A stretch of 64,000 nt of DNA from Bacillota bacterium (GTDB lineage Bacteria > Bacillota > Clostridia > Lachnospirales > Lachnospiraceae). How positions within the stretch are numbered: position 1 is the stretch's first letter; each line of letters starts with the position of its first letter. Of the stretch, positions 34,171-43,052 are shown one piece after another. The notes below the pieces were generated by a model. It saw only the letters and a program-made list of their open reading frames with translations, made no database searches and was not told the DNA's origin. The position numbers and the translations under genes are program-made. The stretch lies in contig JAQXYZ010000072.1 of NCBI GenBank assembly GCA_029226935.1, positions 62,001 through 126,000 of the forward strand, in the 5' to 3' direction.

Positions 34171-35529
34171 ATGAAACATATTTTAATTGTAGATGATGTA
34201 ACAACTAATCTGAAGTGCGCGGTGGAGGTACTTAAGGATACTTATGAAGTGTCTACTGCCAAATCAGGAAAATGTGCTTTGGACTTATTAAAGAAAAGCA
34301 TACCGGATCTGATTTTACTGGATGTTGATATGCCTGACATGAATGGCTATGAAGTAATGGAACGGCTTAGCATGGAAGAACAGCTTAAGGACATTCCGGT
34401 CATATTTCTGACTACAGGATCAGACAGGGAAAGCGAGATAAAAGGGCTGAAGATGGGCGCGATGGATATTGTCCGAAAGCCTTTTGAACCTGAAATCATG
34501 TGCAGCAGGATTAGCAAAATCCTTCAGATGACAGAGCAGAGAAAGGAACTGTTAGATATTGCTCAGAAGGATGGACTGACAGATCTTCTAAACAGAAGAT
34601 ATATGGAGAAGTTGCTTAATCAAACTGATACGAGAGAAAGAAAAGGATTTTTCTTTCTGCTGGATTTGGACAACTTTAAGATGATTAACGATACCTTTGG
34701 ACACGTTGTAGGTGATGATGTGTTAATAAGCTTTGCGAGGGTCTTAAAGGAAGAGGTCAGTAGTGCAGGAACTGTCTGCCGGTTGGGAGGAGACGAGTTT
34801 GCTGTTTATATTTCAGAGGAAAACAGGAAGGAAGAAATTACCCAAATTGCCCGCAGGATGATTGCAGGAATAGAATTTGAAATAAATGAGCTGCTTCCGG
34901 AAGCCTGTGATTTTAAGGTGTCTGTTTCAGTGGGAATTGCCGAGAAACCATTAGATGGAAATAGTTTTATTGAACTGTATGCAGCAGCGGATAAGGCGCT
35001 ATATTATGTAAAGCAAAATGGAAAGCGCGGATATCATTTTTATCGTGATACCAAGAAAGAACGTCGCAATTCAGAAGAAGATACTCTGATTGATCTGTTG
35101 CAGCTTCAGCGGCTGATTCGCGAGGAGGAGCATGAAGCTGGGGCATACAGAGTGGAGTATGACGGATTTAAAAGAATTTATCGGTTTGTTTCAAGATGTA
35201 TGGAGAGAAAAAGCCAGGATGTACAGCTGGTATTATTCACGATACAGGACACTTCAGAAGATGAGACAGACAGTATCAGAATGGATCATGGAATGCGAGG
35301 GTTGGAACAGGCTGTTGCTAATTCACTCAGAAGAGGAGATGTAGCAACGAAGTGTGGAAAAATGCAATATGTTGCCATTCTTCTCAACGCATCTTATGAG
35401 AATGGGAATCTGGTTGCACAGAGAATTCAAAAAAGGTTCAATAAAATTATGAATGATAACACATTGTTGCTATCCTATGAGATACAGAGTGTGGAAGCAG
35501 ACAAAGCAGAAATCAGAAATGTAAAGTAA
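34171..35529 (+). CDS. Response regulator with GGDEF diguanylate cyclase domain
   Basis: A 452-residue protein: receiver domain at 1-120 (phospho-acceptor D51 in LLDVDMPDMNG; K in VRKPFEPE), GGDEF domain at about 125-290 with intact CRLGGDEF, then a third region of about 150 residues that resembles a degenerate second cyclase fold (LRRGDVATKCGKMQYVAILL instead of GGDEF). No RxxD inhibitory site precedes the GGDEF. It should make c-di-GMP when phosphorylated. No sensor kinase is adjacent. A PilZ receptor candidate is encoded at 49142. Confidence 0.88.
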   Translation: MKHILIVDDVTTNLKCAVEVLKDTYEVSTAKSGKCALDLLKKSIPDLILLDVDMPDMNGYEVMERLSMEEQLKDIPVIFLTTGSDRESEIKGLKMGAMDIVRKPFEPEIMCSRISKILQMTEQRKELLDIAQKDGLTDLLNRRYMEKLLNQTDTRERKGFFFLLDLDNFKMINDTFGHVVGDDVLISFARVLKEEVSSAGTVCRLGGDEFAVYISEENRKEEITQIARRMIAGIEFEINELLPEACDFKVSVSVGIAEKPLDGNSFIELYAAADKALYYVKQNGKRGYHFYRDTKKERRNSEEDTLIDLLQLQRLIREEEHEAGAYRVEYDGFKRIYRFVSRCMERKSQDVQLVLFTIQDTSEDETDSIRMDHGMRGLEQAVANSLRRGDVATKCGKMQYVAILLNASYENGNLVAQRIQKRFNKIMNDNTLLLSYEIQSVEADKAEIRNVK

Positions 35530-35582
35530 AGGGCGATTGCAAAAGCGGTTGAATAACTGCTGGAGCAATGGCCCTTTTTTTA
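35528..35582. terminator. Terminator, REC-GGDEF gene / citrate synthase
   Basis: AAAGGGCGATTGC pairs with GCAATGGCCCTTT (one bulge), enclosing an inner AGC-GTT/AAC-GCT helix, then T7. The 5' arm begins in the stop codon of the REC-GGDEF gene. Confidence 0.82.
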
Positions 35583-35596
35583 GAAAACATCTGATA

Positions 35597-36964
35597 TTAA
35601 TGACGGTCACACATTTCAATATAAGTTTTGTCGTCCCCGATAGGTTTGTATGCGGGACGAATGATCTTTCCGTTGTTTGCAAGTTCTTCCATGCGGTGTG
35701 CGCTCCAACCGGCAATACGTGCGATCGCAAAAATCGGCGTATACAATTCTAATGGGAGACCAAGCATGTGATAAACAAACCCTGAGTAAAAATCCACGTT
35801 GATGCTGACACCTTTGTACATTTGTCTTTCTTCTGCAATGACAGCAGGAGCAAGCTTCTCAACAAGAGAGTATAAGGCAAATTCTTTTTCAAGCCCTTTT
35901 TCCACAGAAAGCTTTTCTACGAAGGATTTGAGAATAACTGCACGTGGGTCTGATTTGGAATAAATGGCATGCCCTACGCCGTAGATAAGACCTGCATGGT
36001 CAAAAGCTTCCTTGTGAAGAAGACGGCGTAAATAAAAGCTGACTTCGTTTTCGTCGGTCCAGTCCTTTACTTCCTGCTTCATTTCTTCAAACATCTGAAC
36101 AACTTTGATGTTGGCACCACCGTGCCTGGGGCCCTTCAGAGATCCGATTGCTGCAGCAATAACGGAATAGGTATCTGTAAGGGAAGAGGTAACTACATGC
36201 GTTGTAAAACTGGAGTTGTTTCCACCGCCATGCTCCATATGTAGTACCAGTGCGATGTCTAAAAGTTTGGCCTCCAGAGGCGTATAAGAGCTGTCGGGAC
36301 GCAGAATGTGAAGAATATTCTCGGCTGTTGACAGTGCAGGATCAGGCTGATGGATGAACAGACTTTTTCCATCATGATAATGACAGTATGCCTGATAGCC
36401 ATAGATAGACAAAAGAGGAAACAGGCTGATCAGTTGGAGACACTGTCTTAATACATTGGGTAAGGATACATCATCTGCACGGTCATCATAGGAATACAGA
36501 GTAAGTACGCTTCGTGCCAGAGTATTCATCATATCACTGCTGGGGGCTTTCATAATGATATCGCGTACAAAGCTGGTAGGAAGAGAACGATATTTGGAAA
36601 GAAGCTGCCGGAAATCGGCAAGTTCCTTCTCGTCGGGCAGTTTGTTAAATAAGAGGAGATAAGTTACCTCTTCAAAACCAAAACGATTGTCCTTTGTAAA
36701 ACCTGCTACCAGATCTTTGACATCATAGCCACGATAGAAAAGGCGACCATGGGCAGGGACTTCCTTGCCGTCTACAATTTCCTTGGCACGTACATCCGAA
36801 ATATTGGTAAGACCGGCTAAAACACCCTTTCCGTTTAAGTCTCTTAAACCTCTTTTTACATCGTATTTGGTAAAAAGTTCTGTATCAATCAGATCAGCCT
36901 GTTCGCTCATTTTGGCAAGGCGGACGATATCGGGTGTAATTTCAGAAAAAACGTTATGATCCAT
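35597..36964 (-). CDS. gltA: Citrate synthase
   Basis: Condenses oxaloacetate and acetyl-CoA to citrate. Active-site blocks are LDIALVLHMEHGGGNNSSFTTHV, SLKGPRHGGANIKV and the arginine/aspartate-containing C-terminal region. At 455 residues it belongs to the longer clostridial type with an extended N-terminal segment. AAGGAG lies upstream on the minus strand. It is divergent from pckA; together they control the fate of oxaloacetate. Methylcitrate activity cannot be excluded. Confidence 0.92.
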   Translation of the reverse strand: MDHNVFSEITPDIVRLAKMSEQADLIDTELFTKYDVKRGLRDLNGKGVLAGLTNISDVRAKEIVDGKEVPAHGRLFYRGYDVKDLVAGFTKDNRFGFEEVTYLLLFNKLPDEKELADFRQLLSKYRSLPTSFVRDIIMKAPSSDMMNTLARSVLTLYSYDDRADDVSLPNVLRQCLQLISLFPLLSIYGYQAYCHYHDGKSLFIHQPDPALSTAENILHILRPDSSYTPLEAKLLDIALVLHMEHGGGNNSSFTTHVVTSSLTDTYSVIAAAIGSLKGPRHGGANIKVVQMFEEMKQEVKDWTDENEVSFYLRRLLHKEAFDHAGLIYGVGHAIYSKSDPRAVILKSFVEKLSVEKGLEKEFALYSLVEKLAPAVIAEERQMYKGVSINVDFYSGFVYHMLGLPLELYTPIFAIARIAGWSAHRMEELANNGKIIRPAYKPIGDDKTYIEMCDRH

Positions 36965-37093
36965 TTAGTAAGCTCCTTTCTGTGATTATTTAATTCAGAC
37001 AGGTATATGCTGAAATAGAATGAACATTGTTGCTAGTTGTCAGTTAATAAATTAGAAATGAAAGAACATTTCAGAAAAAAAGTTAACATAACC

Positions 37094-37122
37094 ATCATAA
37101 CATGTAAACTGAGTTCAAACAA
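37094..37122 (-). promoter_or_regulatory. Candidate promoter of citrate synthase
   Basis: On the minus strand, TTGTTT (37117-37122), 17 bp, TATGAT (37094-37099). This gives a leader of about 120 nt. The rest of the 382-bp divergent gap (36965-37346) is AT-rich, with nothing else I can name apart from the pckA promoter. Confidence 0.4.
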
Positions 37123-37204
37123 GAAAAAAATTGCCTGTTAATAAATATTTTACATTTATAAATAAACGTAGGAATAAAATTGAGAAAAATGGATGCTATA
37201 AATA

Positions 37205-37233
37205 TTGACTTTTAAAATCATGTTTGAGATAAT
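37205..37233 (+). promoter_or_regulatory. Promoter of pckA
   Basis: TTGACT (37205-37210), 17 bp, GATAAT (37228-37233), each one base from consensus. The leader is about 105 nt and ends with AAGGAGG at 37331-37337. Confidence 0.6.
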
Positions 37234-37346
37234 ACAATAGATGTGCCAAAGCAGGTACATTTTACGTAGACAATCACAATTCTGAGGCTTATACAGCAGC
37301 AGCTTTGTGGTGGAAAATACACAATAATTTAAGGAGGACGAATAAT

Positions 37347-39056
37347 ATGTCAACAAAAGCGTATTATCCAATTTCCGAAATCGGAGCTGGTAAAGTAGGT
37401 TTTTCCAAAACCCGTTCAATTATCGAAGCTGCTTTTTACGGAAATAATGTAGTTAAGGTAAATACCTTAAAGGAAGCTTATGAATTAGCTAAGAATTCAC
37501 CCGGAACAATTGTAACAGATATGCCTGTAAAAGATGGAGAAACTTTCGGTCTTGAAAAAGATGCCAAAGTTCTTCTTTTCAACGATGGTGCTGTAACAGG
37601 ACGTTATGCAGCAGCTCGCCGTATTAAGGGTGAACCTGGAGTTGATGAAGCAAAGCTGGATAAAGTTGTTATGGATGCAATCTACGAGACACGTTGGAAA
37701 ACAATGTATCATGCAGAATGCTTCGTAGGTCTTGATCCTGAATTTATGGTAAAAGCTCACCTCCTGATTCCCGAAGGAGAAGAGAATATTCTCTACAACT
37801 GGATGATCAACTTCCAGTATATGTCTGACGAATATGTTAAGATGTACAAGAAGTCCAAACCTGTTGGAGATGGAAAAGAACCTGACATTTATATCTTCTC
37901 CGATCCTCAGTGGGCTCCTCATGATGCACCTGACGTTGATTACAGCTGCTTAAGCGATCCTTTAACACTTTGCTATTTTGATACCAACCAGAACTGCGCT
38001 GCAATTCTTGGTATGAGATATTTTGGTGAACACAAGAAGGGTACTCTTACTATGGCTTGGGCACTTGCCAACAGAAATGGTTATGCAGCATGCCACGGTG
38101 GACAGAAGGAATACACATTAGCAGACGGTTCCAAGTTCGTTGCTTCTGTATATGGTCTGTCAGGTTCAGGTAAGTCTACTCTGACACATGCTAAGCATGG
38201 TGACAAGTATCCTGCAATCAAGGTTCTTCATGATGACGCATTTATTATTAACACAGATACCTGTGCATCCATCGCACTTGAGCCTACATACTTTGATAAG
38301 ACAGCAGATTATCCTACAGGATGTCCTGACAATGAATATCTGTTATCTGCTCAGAACTGTTCCGCAACTCTGGATGAGAACGGAAAGCTTCAGCTGGTAA
38401 CTGAAGATATCAGAAATGGTAACGGACGTGCAATTAAGTCTAAATTATGGTCTCCTAACAGAGTAGATAAGATTGACGCTCCTGTAAACGCAATCTTCTG
38501 GATTATGAAAGACCCTACCATTCCTCCTGTAGTTAAGTTAAAAGGTGCAGCTTTGGCTTCCGTTATGGGCGCTACACTTGCTACTAAGACATCTACAGCA
38601 GAGCGTGTTGCAGCAGGTACAGACTTAAATGCAATCCGTATTGTGCCTTATGCAAATCCTTTCAGAACCTATCCTCTGGTTAATGACTATGAGAAGTTCA
38701 AGAAGTTAGTAGAAGAGAAGAACGTAGCTTGCTACATCGTTAACACTGGTGACTTCATGGGACACAAGTGCCAGAAGGAAGATACTCTTGGTATTCTGGA
38801 GACAATCGTTGAAGGAAGAGCTAAGTTTGAACAGTGGGGACCTTTCGAAGATATCGAAATCATGAATGACTGGTCCGGCAAGACAGGCGATTTCACTCCT
38901 GACTTAAATGATTCTGAATACAAGGCAGCATTAAAGAATGCTATGCAGACTCGTGTAGATGCTGTTAAGGGATTCGCAGAAAAGAAAGATGGTTATGACA
39001 AGCTTCCTGATGAAGCACTTGCTGCAGTTCAGAAGCTGGTTGATGCTCTTAACTAA
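37347..39056 (+). CDS. pckA: Divergent ATP-type phosphoenolpyruvate carboxykinase
   Basis: Interconverts oxaloacetate and PEP with ATP/ADP. It has the P-loop GLSGSGKST (residues 270-278), YFGEHKKGTLTM and a CHGG segment matching the metal/oxaloacetate region. It departs from standard enzymes: the usual GLSGTGKTT is altered, and LHDDAF stands where the DDEH-type motif is expected. At 569 residues it is longer than the usual 520-540. The ATG at 37347 has AAGGAGG with 9-nt spacing; the track start at 37305 is unsupported. In a fermenter it may run towards oxaloacetate. Confidence 0.85.
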   Translation: MSTKAYYPISEIGAGKVGFSKTRSIIEAAFYGNNVVKVNTLKEAYELAKNSPGTIVTDMPVKDGETFGLEKDAKVLLFNDGAVTGRYAAARRIKGEPGVDEAKLDKVVMDAIYETRWKTMYHAECFVGLDPEFMVKAHLLIPEGEENILYNWMINFQYMSDEYVKMYKKSKPVGDGKEPDIYIFSDPQWAPHDAPDVDYSCLSDPLTLCYFDTNQNCAAILGMRYFGEHKKGTLTMAWALANRNGYAACHGGQKEYTLADGSKFVASVYGLSGSGKSTLTHAKHGDKYPAIKVLHDDAFIINTDTCASIALEPTYFDKTADYPTGCPDNEYLLSAQNCSATLDENGKLQLVTEDIRNGNGRAIKSKLWSPNRVDKIDAPVNAIFWIMKDPTIPPVVKLKGAALASVMGATLATKTSTAERVAAGTDLNAIRIVPYANPFRTYPLVNDYEKFKKLVEEKNVACYIVNTGDFMGHKCQKEDTLGILETIVEGRAKFEQWGPFEDIEIMNDWSGKTGDFTPDLNDSEYKAALKNAMQTRVDAVKGFAEKKDGYDKLPDEALAAVQKLVDALN

Positions 39057-39072
39057 TCAGATATGTTTTTAT

Positions 39073-39106
39073 TATGTGGGTACGCTTATGCGTACCCATA
39101 TTTTAT
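39073..39106 (+). terminator. Intrinsic terminator of pckA
   Basis: GGGTACGC (39078-39085) and GCGTACCC (39090-39097) pair around TTAT, extended by flanking TAT/ATA, followed by a T4 tract. Confidence 0.85.
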
Positions 39107-39120
39107 ATAAAAAATTCCAG

Positions 39121-39149
39121 TTGTATTTTACAGTGTGATTGGATATAAT
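39121..39149 (+). promoter_or_regulatory. Promoter of the structured RNA
   Basis: TTGTAT (39121-39126), exactly 17 bp, perfect TATAAT (39144-39149). No ORF with a ribosome site follows for 240 nt, so it appears to drive the RNA at 39156. Confidence 0.72.
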
Positions 39150-39155
39150 AAAATT

Positions 39156-39388
39156 AACCTGAAATGCACGATAATTCCTGTTAGTTTTGAACCTACAGAT
39201 ACTTTAAACGGGATTCCTACATTATCTGGTGGCTGTCAAGCCCTCACTCATTTTGAGGATTGGAAGGGAAGGCAAAAGCGCAGATTGCGGTTACCCACCT
39301 AGCATAGCTAGGAGTCAAAAGGCAGGAACCGGCATTTTGGGGAACATAAACAGAAGAAAAGCAGCCCATATGGGGCTGCTTTTCTTCG
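39156..39388 (+). ncRNA. ssrS: Structured non-coding RNA, candidate 6S RNA
   Basis: About 230 nt bounded by a consensus promoter and a strong terminator, with no coding potential. A long-range stem joins CGG-TTCCT (39209-39218) to AGGAA-CCG (39324-39331). Inside are hairpins CCTCA/TGAGG (39242-39258), CGCA/TGCG (39279-39289) and CCTAGC/GCTAGG (39298-39312). The string GCGGTTACCCACCT followed by a short hairpin resembles the apical part of 6S RNAs as I remember them. The rod-like layout fits 6S, which binds and restrains sigma-70-type RNA polymerase. Being a structured RNA gene is well supported; the 6S identity is an inference. Confidence 0.62.
39353..39388 (+). terminator. Intrinsic terminator of the structured RNA
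   Basis: AAGAAAAGCAGCCC pairs with GGGCTGCTTTTCTT around a short ATATG loop. It is a 14-bp stem whose 3' arm doubles as the U tract. Confidence 0.85.
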
Positions 39389-39410
39389 TATAAAAGGGAA
39401 TGTGCAATTT

Positions 39411-41789
39411 ATGGAGAGAAAGTTAAAAATTTGGATTAAGTTAGTAGCAGTGATTGTATTGACCATTATGTTTATATGGCTGATCTATACGGATGAAAGA
39501 ATCATACAGATGAAGCAGCCGGAAGGAACACTGATCTCCAGAGAAGATGTATGGATTCTTTTGGATGCGTCGAATGAATGGAACTTGGATTCTGCTCTGA
39601 TGGAGGAGGTACGCAAAGGTGATGGAAATGATGGGAAACAGGAAGAATATTTGACCTATGCTGATTATCAAAAAATATTGGACTGTCTGTTAGAAGAAAA
39701 AGAATCAAATCCTCAAACCTTGAAGTTGAAGGAAGAACTTACATATAATGACCGATATCGAAGAGAGTTTTATCTCTTAAAGTCTGATTGGTATCAGGCA
39801 TATGAAAAGCTGCTATCTTTTTATGGGCTTTCACAGACTATTCATAAAGAGAGGGTGGAGATTCTTTGCGGAAATTCTAATGTGTCAGGGGAAAAAAGAT
39901 TGGAGGAAGGAGAAATCCTTACAAAAGATGGAAGGGTTTATGAAGGGATTTCCAAAGAATTTACAGAATTGAAATTTATCGTTGTCGATGCATTTGTCAG
40001 GGAAAACAAGCTGCTGACTGTGGTGGAAGCAGATGTGGGAGAAGGATGGCTTGAAAATCTGTGGGTTATGGAGTGCGCTGAAAGCAGGGTATGGTTTTTT
40101 TATAAAGGATATGAGCTGTGGGGAGAACTTGCGGAAGCTGGCGCAATATCACCGGAAGCAAGAGAACAGGTTGGAAATCTTGAGTTTAAGGAAGGCAAAA
40201 TTTTAAAAGGGGTAATCAAAACCGAACGGATAGGGGGAAAGCTTCTGGGAATTTCACCATCTCAGGTGGAAATTGAAGGTTATGGGAAGCTTGAACTTGC
40301 AGAAAACTGTGTGGGATATCAATTATATGAAGAACTGCGTGAAGCAGAGATATCGGAACTGTCTGTGGGATATCACTTTGCAGATTTTGTTCTTGAGGAT
40401 GGAAGGGTATGTGCCTTTCTCATTACCAAAAAGGAAAAGATGGAGAACATCCGGGTGTTGATTAGGAATAATGATTTTAGTGGATTATACCATAAGCAAA
40501 TCGTCTTAAGCTGTCAGGATGGAATGACTATTTATTATGGAAGTTACAAGGACAGACTGAATAAGAAAGTGAGTGCCGGAGAAACATTTGTGATTGATGC
40601 CGTGGATGAAGCACTGGGGGAAGGCAGAATCGAGGCTGTTCCTGATACCAATACGGGCAAAATAGAAGTGCAATCACTGATGCGCAGTCAGGGAATCCCG
40701 TCTTATCGCGGCAGTATGGAAATCCTAGAGACGAAGGAAGGGCTTGTTTTGATTAATGAAGTCCTTTTGGAGGAATATTTATATTCTGTAGTGCCCAGCG
40801 AAATGCCGGCATCTTATCCTATGGAAGCATTAAAGGCGCAGGCAGTCTGTGCCAGGACTTATGGTTATCGCTATCTGCAAGCACCCGGGTATGGAGCACT
40901 TGGGGCTCATGTGGATGACAGCGTGGGATATCAGGTTTATAACAATATTGCAGAAAATATGAATTCCACCAAGGCAGTAAAAGAAACTACAGGGATGATG
41001 TTGATGTATCAGGAGGAGATGGTTAATACCTATTACTATTCGACTTCCTGCGGCTTTGGTGCAGATGCAGGTGTGTGGGATGAGAGCAGGAAAGATCTGA
41101 CCCCCTATTTAAATGCCACATATCTTGGAAAAACTGCGGATGGGGAAACCAAGGATGGAGAGCTGCCGGAAGATTTGGCAAAGGAAGAAATTTTTCAAAG
41201 CTATATTATGCAAAAGGATGAAAATGCGTATGAAAAGGAAGAACCATGGTTTCGCTGGAACTATCAGGTGGAGAAACTTGATGTGGATTTGATGGCAGAA
41301 AGAGTGTTGGAGAGATATCAGGCAGTGCCGCAGAAGATACTTACCTTCGTTGGAACAGGTAATGCTACGGATGAAGAAGCAGAGTATGAAGAGAAGAAAC
41401 CTGAATGTTTTCGTAAGATATATGAAATAAGCTGTGTCAAACGAAGAGAAGGGGGTGTTATGGATGAACTTCTAATAAAGACAGATCAGGGAACCTATAA
41501 AATCATATCAGAATATAATATAAGATATATTTTAAATCAGGGTGGTGCGGTCATTAGGCAGGACGGCTCATCCTATGAGAGCAGTCAGCTGCTTCCCAGT
41601 GCTTATTTCATAATTGATATTGTAAAGGAAGGAAAAAGTGTGGTAGGATATACTATTATTGGCGGTGGCTATGGTCACGGCGTAGGAATGTCGCAGAACG
41701 GTGCCAGAGCAATGGGAGAGCAGGAAAAGAACTTTGAGGAGATCCTTGCCTTTTATTACCGGGGCTGTCAGTTAAATAGAGTTTATTAA
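39411..41789 (+). CDS. Long SpoIID/LytB-domain protein
   Basis: Membrane-anchored protein of 792 residues. One N-terminal helix (about residues 8-28) is followed by about 400 residues without a family I recognise, then a SpoIID/LytB domain from about residue 428: GSMEILETKEGLVLINEVLLEEYLYSVVPSEMPASYPMEALKAQAVCARTYG, and GYGHGVGMSQNGARAMG near the end. SpoIID is a lytic transglycosylase of spore engulfment, usually 300-400 residues, so this is about twice that. The ATG at 39411 is preferred to the track GTG at 39402, since AAAGGGA is 11 nt upstream of it. Downstream neighbour is YihY. Confidence 0.83.
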   Translation: MERKLKIWIKLVAVIVLTIMFIWLIYTDERIIQMKQPEGTLISREDVWILLDASNEWNLDSALMEEVRKGDGNDGKQEEYLTYADYQKILDCLLEEKESNPQTLKLKEELTYNDRYRREFYLLKSDWYQAYEKLLSFYGLSQTIHKERVEILCGNSNVSGEKRLEEGEILTKDGRVYEGISKEFTELKFIVVDAFVRENKLLTVVEADVGEGWLENLWVMECAESRVWFFYKGYELWGELAEAGAISPEAREQVGNLEFKEGKILKGVIKTERIGGKLLGISPSQVEIEGYGKLELAENCVGYQLYEELREAEISELSVGYHFADFVLEDGRVCAFLITKKEKMENIRVLIRNNDFSGLYHKQIVLSCQDGMTIYYGSYKDRLNKKVSAGETFVIDAVDEALGEGRIEAVPDTNTGKIEVQSLMRSQGIPSYRGSMEILETKEGLVLINEVLLEEYLYSVVPSEMPASYPMEALKAQAVCARTYGYRYLQAPGYGALGAHVDDSVGYQVYNNIAENMNSTKAVKETTGMMLMYQEEMVNTYYYSTSCGFGADAGVWDESRKDLTPYLNATYLGKTADGETKDGELPEDLAKEEIFQSYIMQKDENAYEKEEPWFRWNYQVEKLDVDLMAERVLERYQAVPQKILTFVGTGNATDEEAEYEEKKPECFRKIYEISCVKRREGGVMDELLIKTDQGTYKIISEYNIRYILNQGGAVIRQDGSSYESSQLLPSAYFIIDIVKEGKSVVGYTIIGGGYGHGVGMSQNGARAMGEQEKNFEEILAFYYRGCQLNRVY

Positions 41790-41813
41790 AACAGGTATGA
41801 CAGGGGAACGTTT

Positions 41814-42665
41814 ATGTTAAAAAGATTGATTTATATAGGAAATGATTTTGCAAAACATATGACCAGAAAAAATATCAGTGCTTTTGCAGCCAGCACAGCG
41901 TTTTTCCTGTTTTTGTCTTTGATACCGATGTTGATGCTGCTTTGTGCGGTTATTCCATATACCCCTCTTACAGAAGGAAATCTGATGGCAGTGGCAAGAG
42001 AAATTTCTCCTGACATGCTGGATCCTCTGCTGATTAGTATGATATCTGACGTTTATGACAAATCTATAGGGATCATCTCTGTTACGGCAATTGTAGTTTT
42101 ATGGTCGGCAGGAAAGGGAGTTTTGGCACTTATGCAGGGGTTGAATGCAATCAATGACGTGGAAGAGAATAGAAATTATTTTTTTCTGCGGATAGTGGCA
42201 AGTATGTATACGGTATTGATGTTGATTGCAATTGTTTTTTCCCTTTTGGTCATGGTTTTTGGGAATTCTTTGATTGAGATTATTGTAGGTGTCGTACCGC
42301 AGACAGAATACCTTTTTAATCTTCTTGTGGGATTTCGGATGCCCTTTTTGTTGGGAGTTACCATTCTGGTTATTGCGGTGATGTATGCATATGTACCCGG
42401 AACAAAGCTTGGAATCAGAACACAGCTGCCGGGTGCGGCCTTTGCAGCTGTGGCATGGGGCATTATGACGTGGGCATTTTCCATTTATGTGGATGAATTT
42501 GATGGCTTCAGCACTTATGGAAGTCTGACGACGATCATTATTTTAATGCTGTGGTTATATGCTGCTATGTATATTATTTTGGTAGGAGCGTATATAAACC
42601 GATATTTCATGCCGGCGTTCCAATTCCTGATAGGGAAGCGCAGAGAGAGGGGAAATAAGGGATAG
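41814..42665 (+). CDS. YihY/BrkB family membrane protein
   Basis: Integral membrane protein of 283 residues with about six helices. Family signatures: the basic N-terminus leading into ISAFAASTAFFLFLSLIPMLMLL, a central AIVVLWSAGKGVLALMQGLNAINDVEE, and the late SIYVDEFDGFSTYGSLTTIIILMLWLY. It was formerly misnamed RNase BN. The function remains unknown. It follows the SpoIID-domain gene by 24 nt and may be in its operon. Confidence 0.9.
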   Translation: MLKRLIYIGNDFAKHMTRKNISAFAASTAFFLFLSLIPMLMLLCAVIPYTPLTEGNLMAVAREISPDMLDPLLISMISDVYDKSIGIISVTAIVVLWSAGKGVLALMQGLNAINDVEENRNYFFLRIVASMYTVLMLIAIVFSLLVMVFGNSLIEIIVGVVPQTEYLFNLLVGFRMPFLLGVTILVIAVMYAYVPGTKLGIRTQLPGAAFAAVAWGIMTWAFSIYVDEFDGFSTYGSLTTIIILMLWLYAAMYIILVGAYINRYFMPAFQFLIGKRRERGNKG

Positions 42666-42669
42666 ATAC

Positions 42670-42698
42670 TTGACATTTCTTATAACCTCATCTAAAAT
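42670..42698 (+). promoter_or_regulatory. Promoter of the T-box-pheST unit
   Basis: Perfect TTGACA (42670-42675), 17 bp, TAAAAT (42693-42698), ahead of the T-box leader. Confidence 0.75.
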
Positions 42699-42704
42699 AA
42701 ACAC

Positions 42705-43002
42705 AGTTATATTTGACAGAATGACGATGAAGGTGTTAAGTAGTACATTGTTTTCTTACAGAGAGAGGAAGTCGGCGGCTGAAAGCTTCCTTAAGTTCAG
42801 ATAATGTGATGAAGTTCCCACCGGAGTTTCCAGATTGAATAGAATGATGATCGGGCATAAAGCACAAATGCCTTGGAGTCATTAGTAGGTTTGGACGTTT
42901 AACACTCGTTACGTGTATGAGGTGTCTGCTTTTCAAGCAGGAATTTGGGTGGTACCGCGGATTATATTCGTCCCTTGCATAAACAATGCAGGGGATTTTT
43001 TT
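42705..43002 (+). promoter_or_regulatory. T-box riboswitch controlling pheST (tRNA-Phe)
   Basis: An approximately 300-nt leader with the hallmark T-box GGGTGGTACCGCGG (42947-42960), a preceding antiterminator arm TCTGCTTTTCAAGCAGGA, and a terminator CCCTTGCAT/ATGCAGGGG followed by T7 (42971-43002). Uncharged tRNA pairing at the T-box should favour read-through. Specificity for tRNA-Phe is inferred from the downstream genes; TTC triplets that could be the specifier lie at 42815 and 42828, and I cannot decide between them by eye. Confidence 0.92.
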
Positions 43003-43052
43003 ATGTCAGTAATGACCAGAAGCATGGAACTACAAAAAGAAAGGAAAAAGTA

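Noticed and set aside
36965-37204. Possible riboswitch in the citrate synthase/pckA gap
   Set aside because: No known riboswitch core or strong conserved hairpin was seen; it is AT-rich with only promoter-like elements.
42945-43052. N-terminal extension of the pheS ORF
   Set aside because: It begins inside the T-box and terminator; the ATG at 43053 has a ribosome site and the normal N-terminus.
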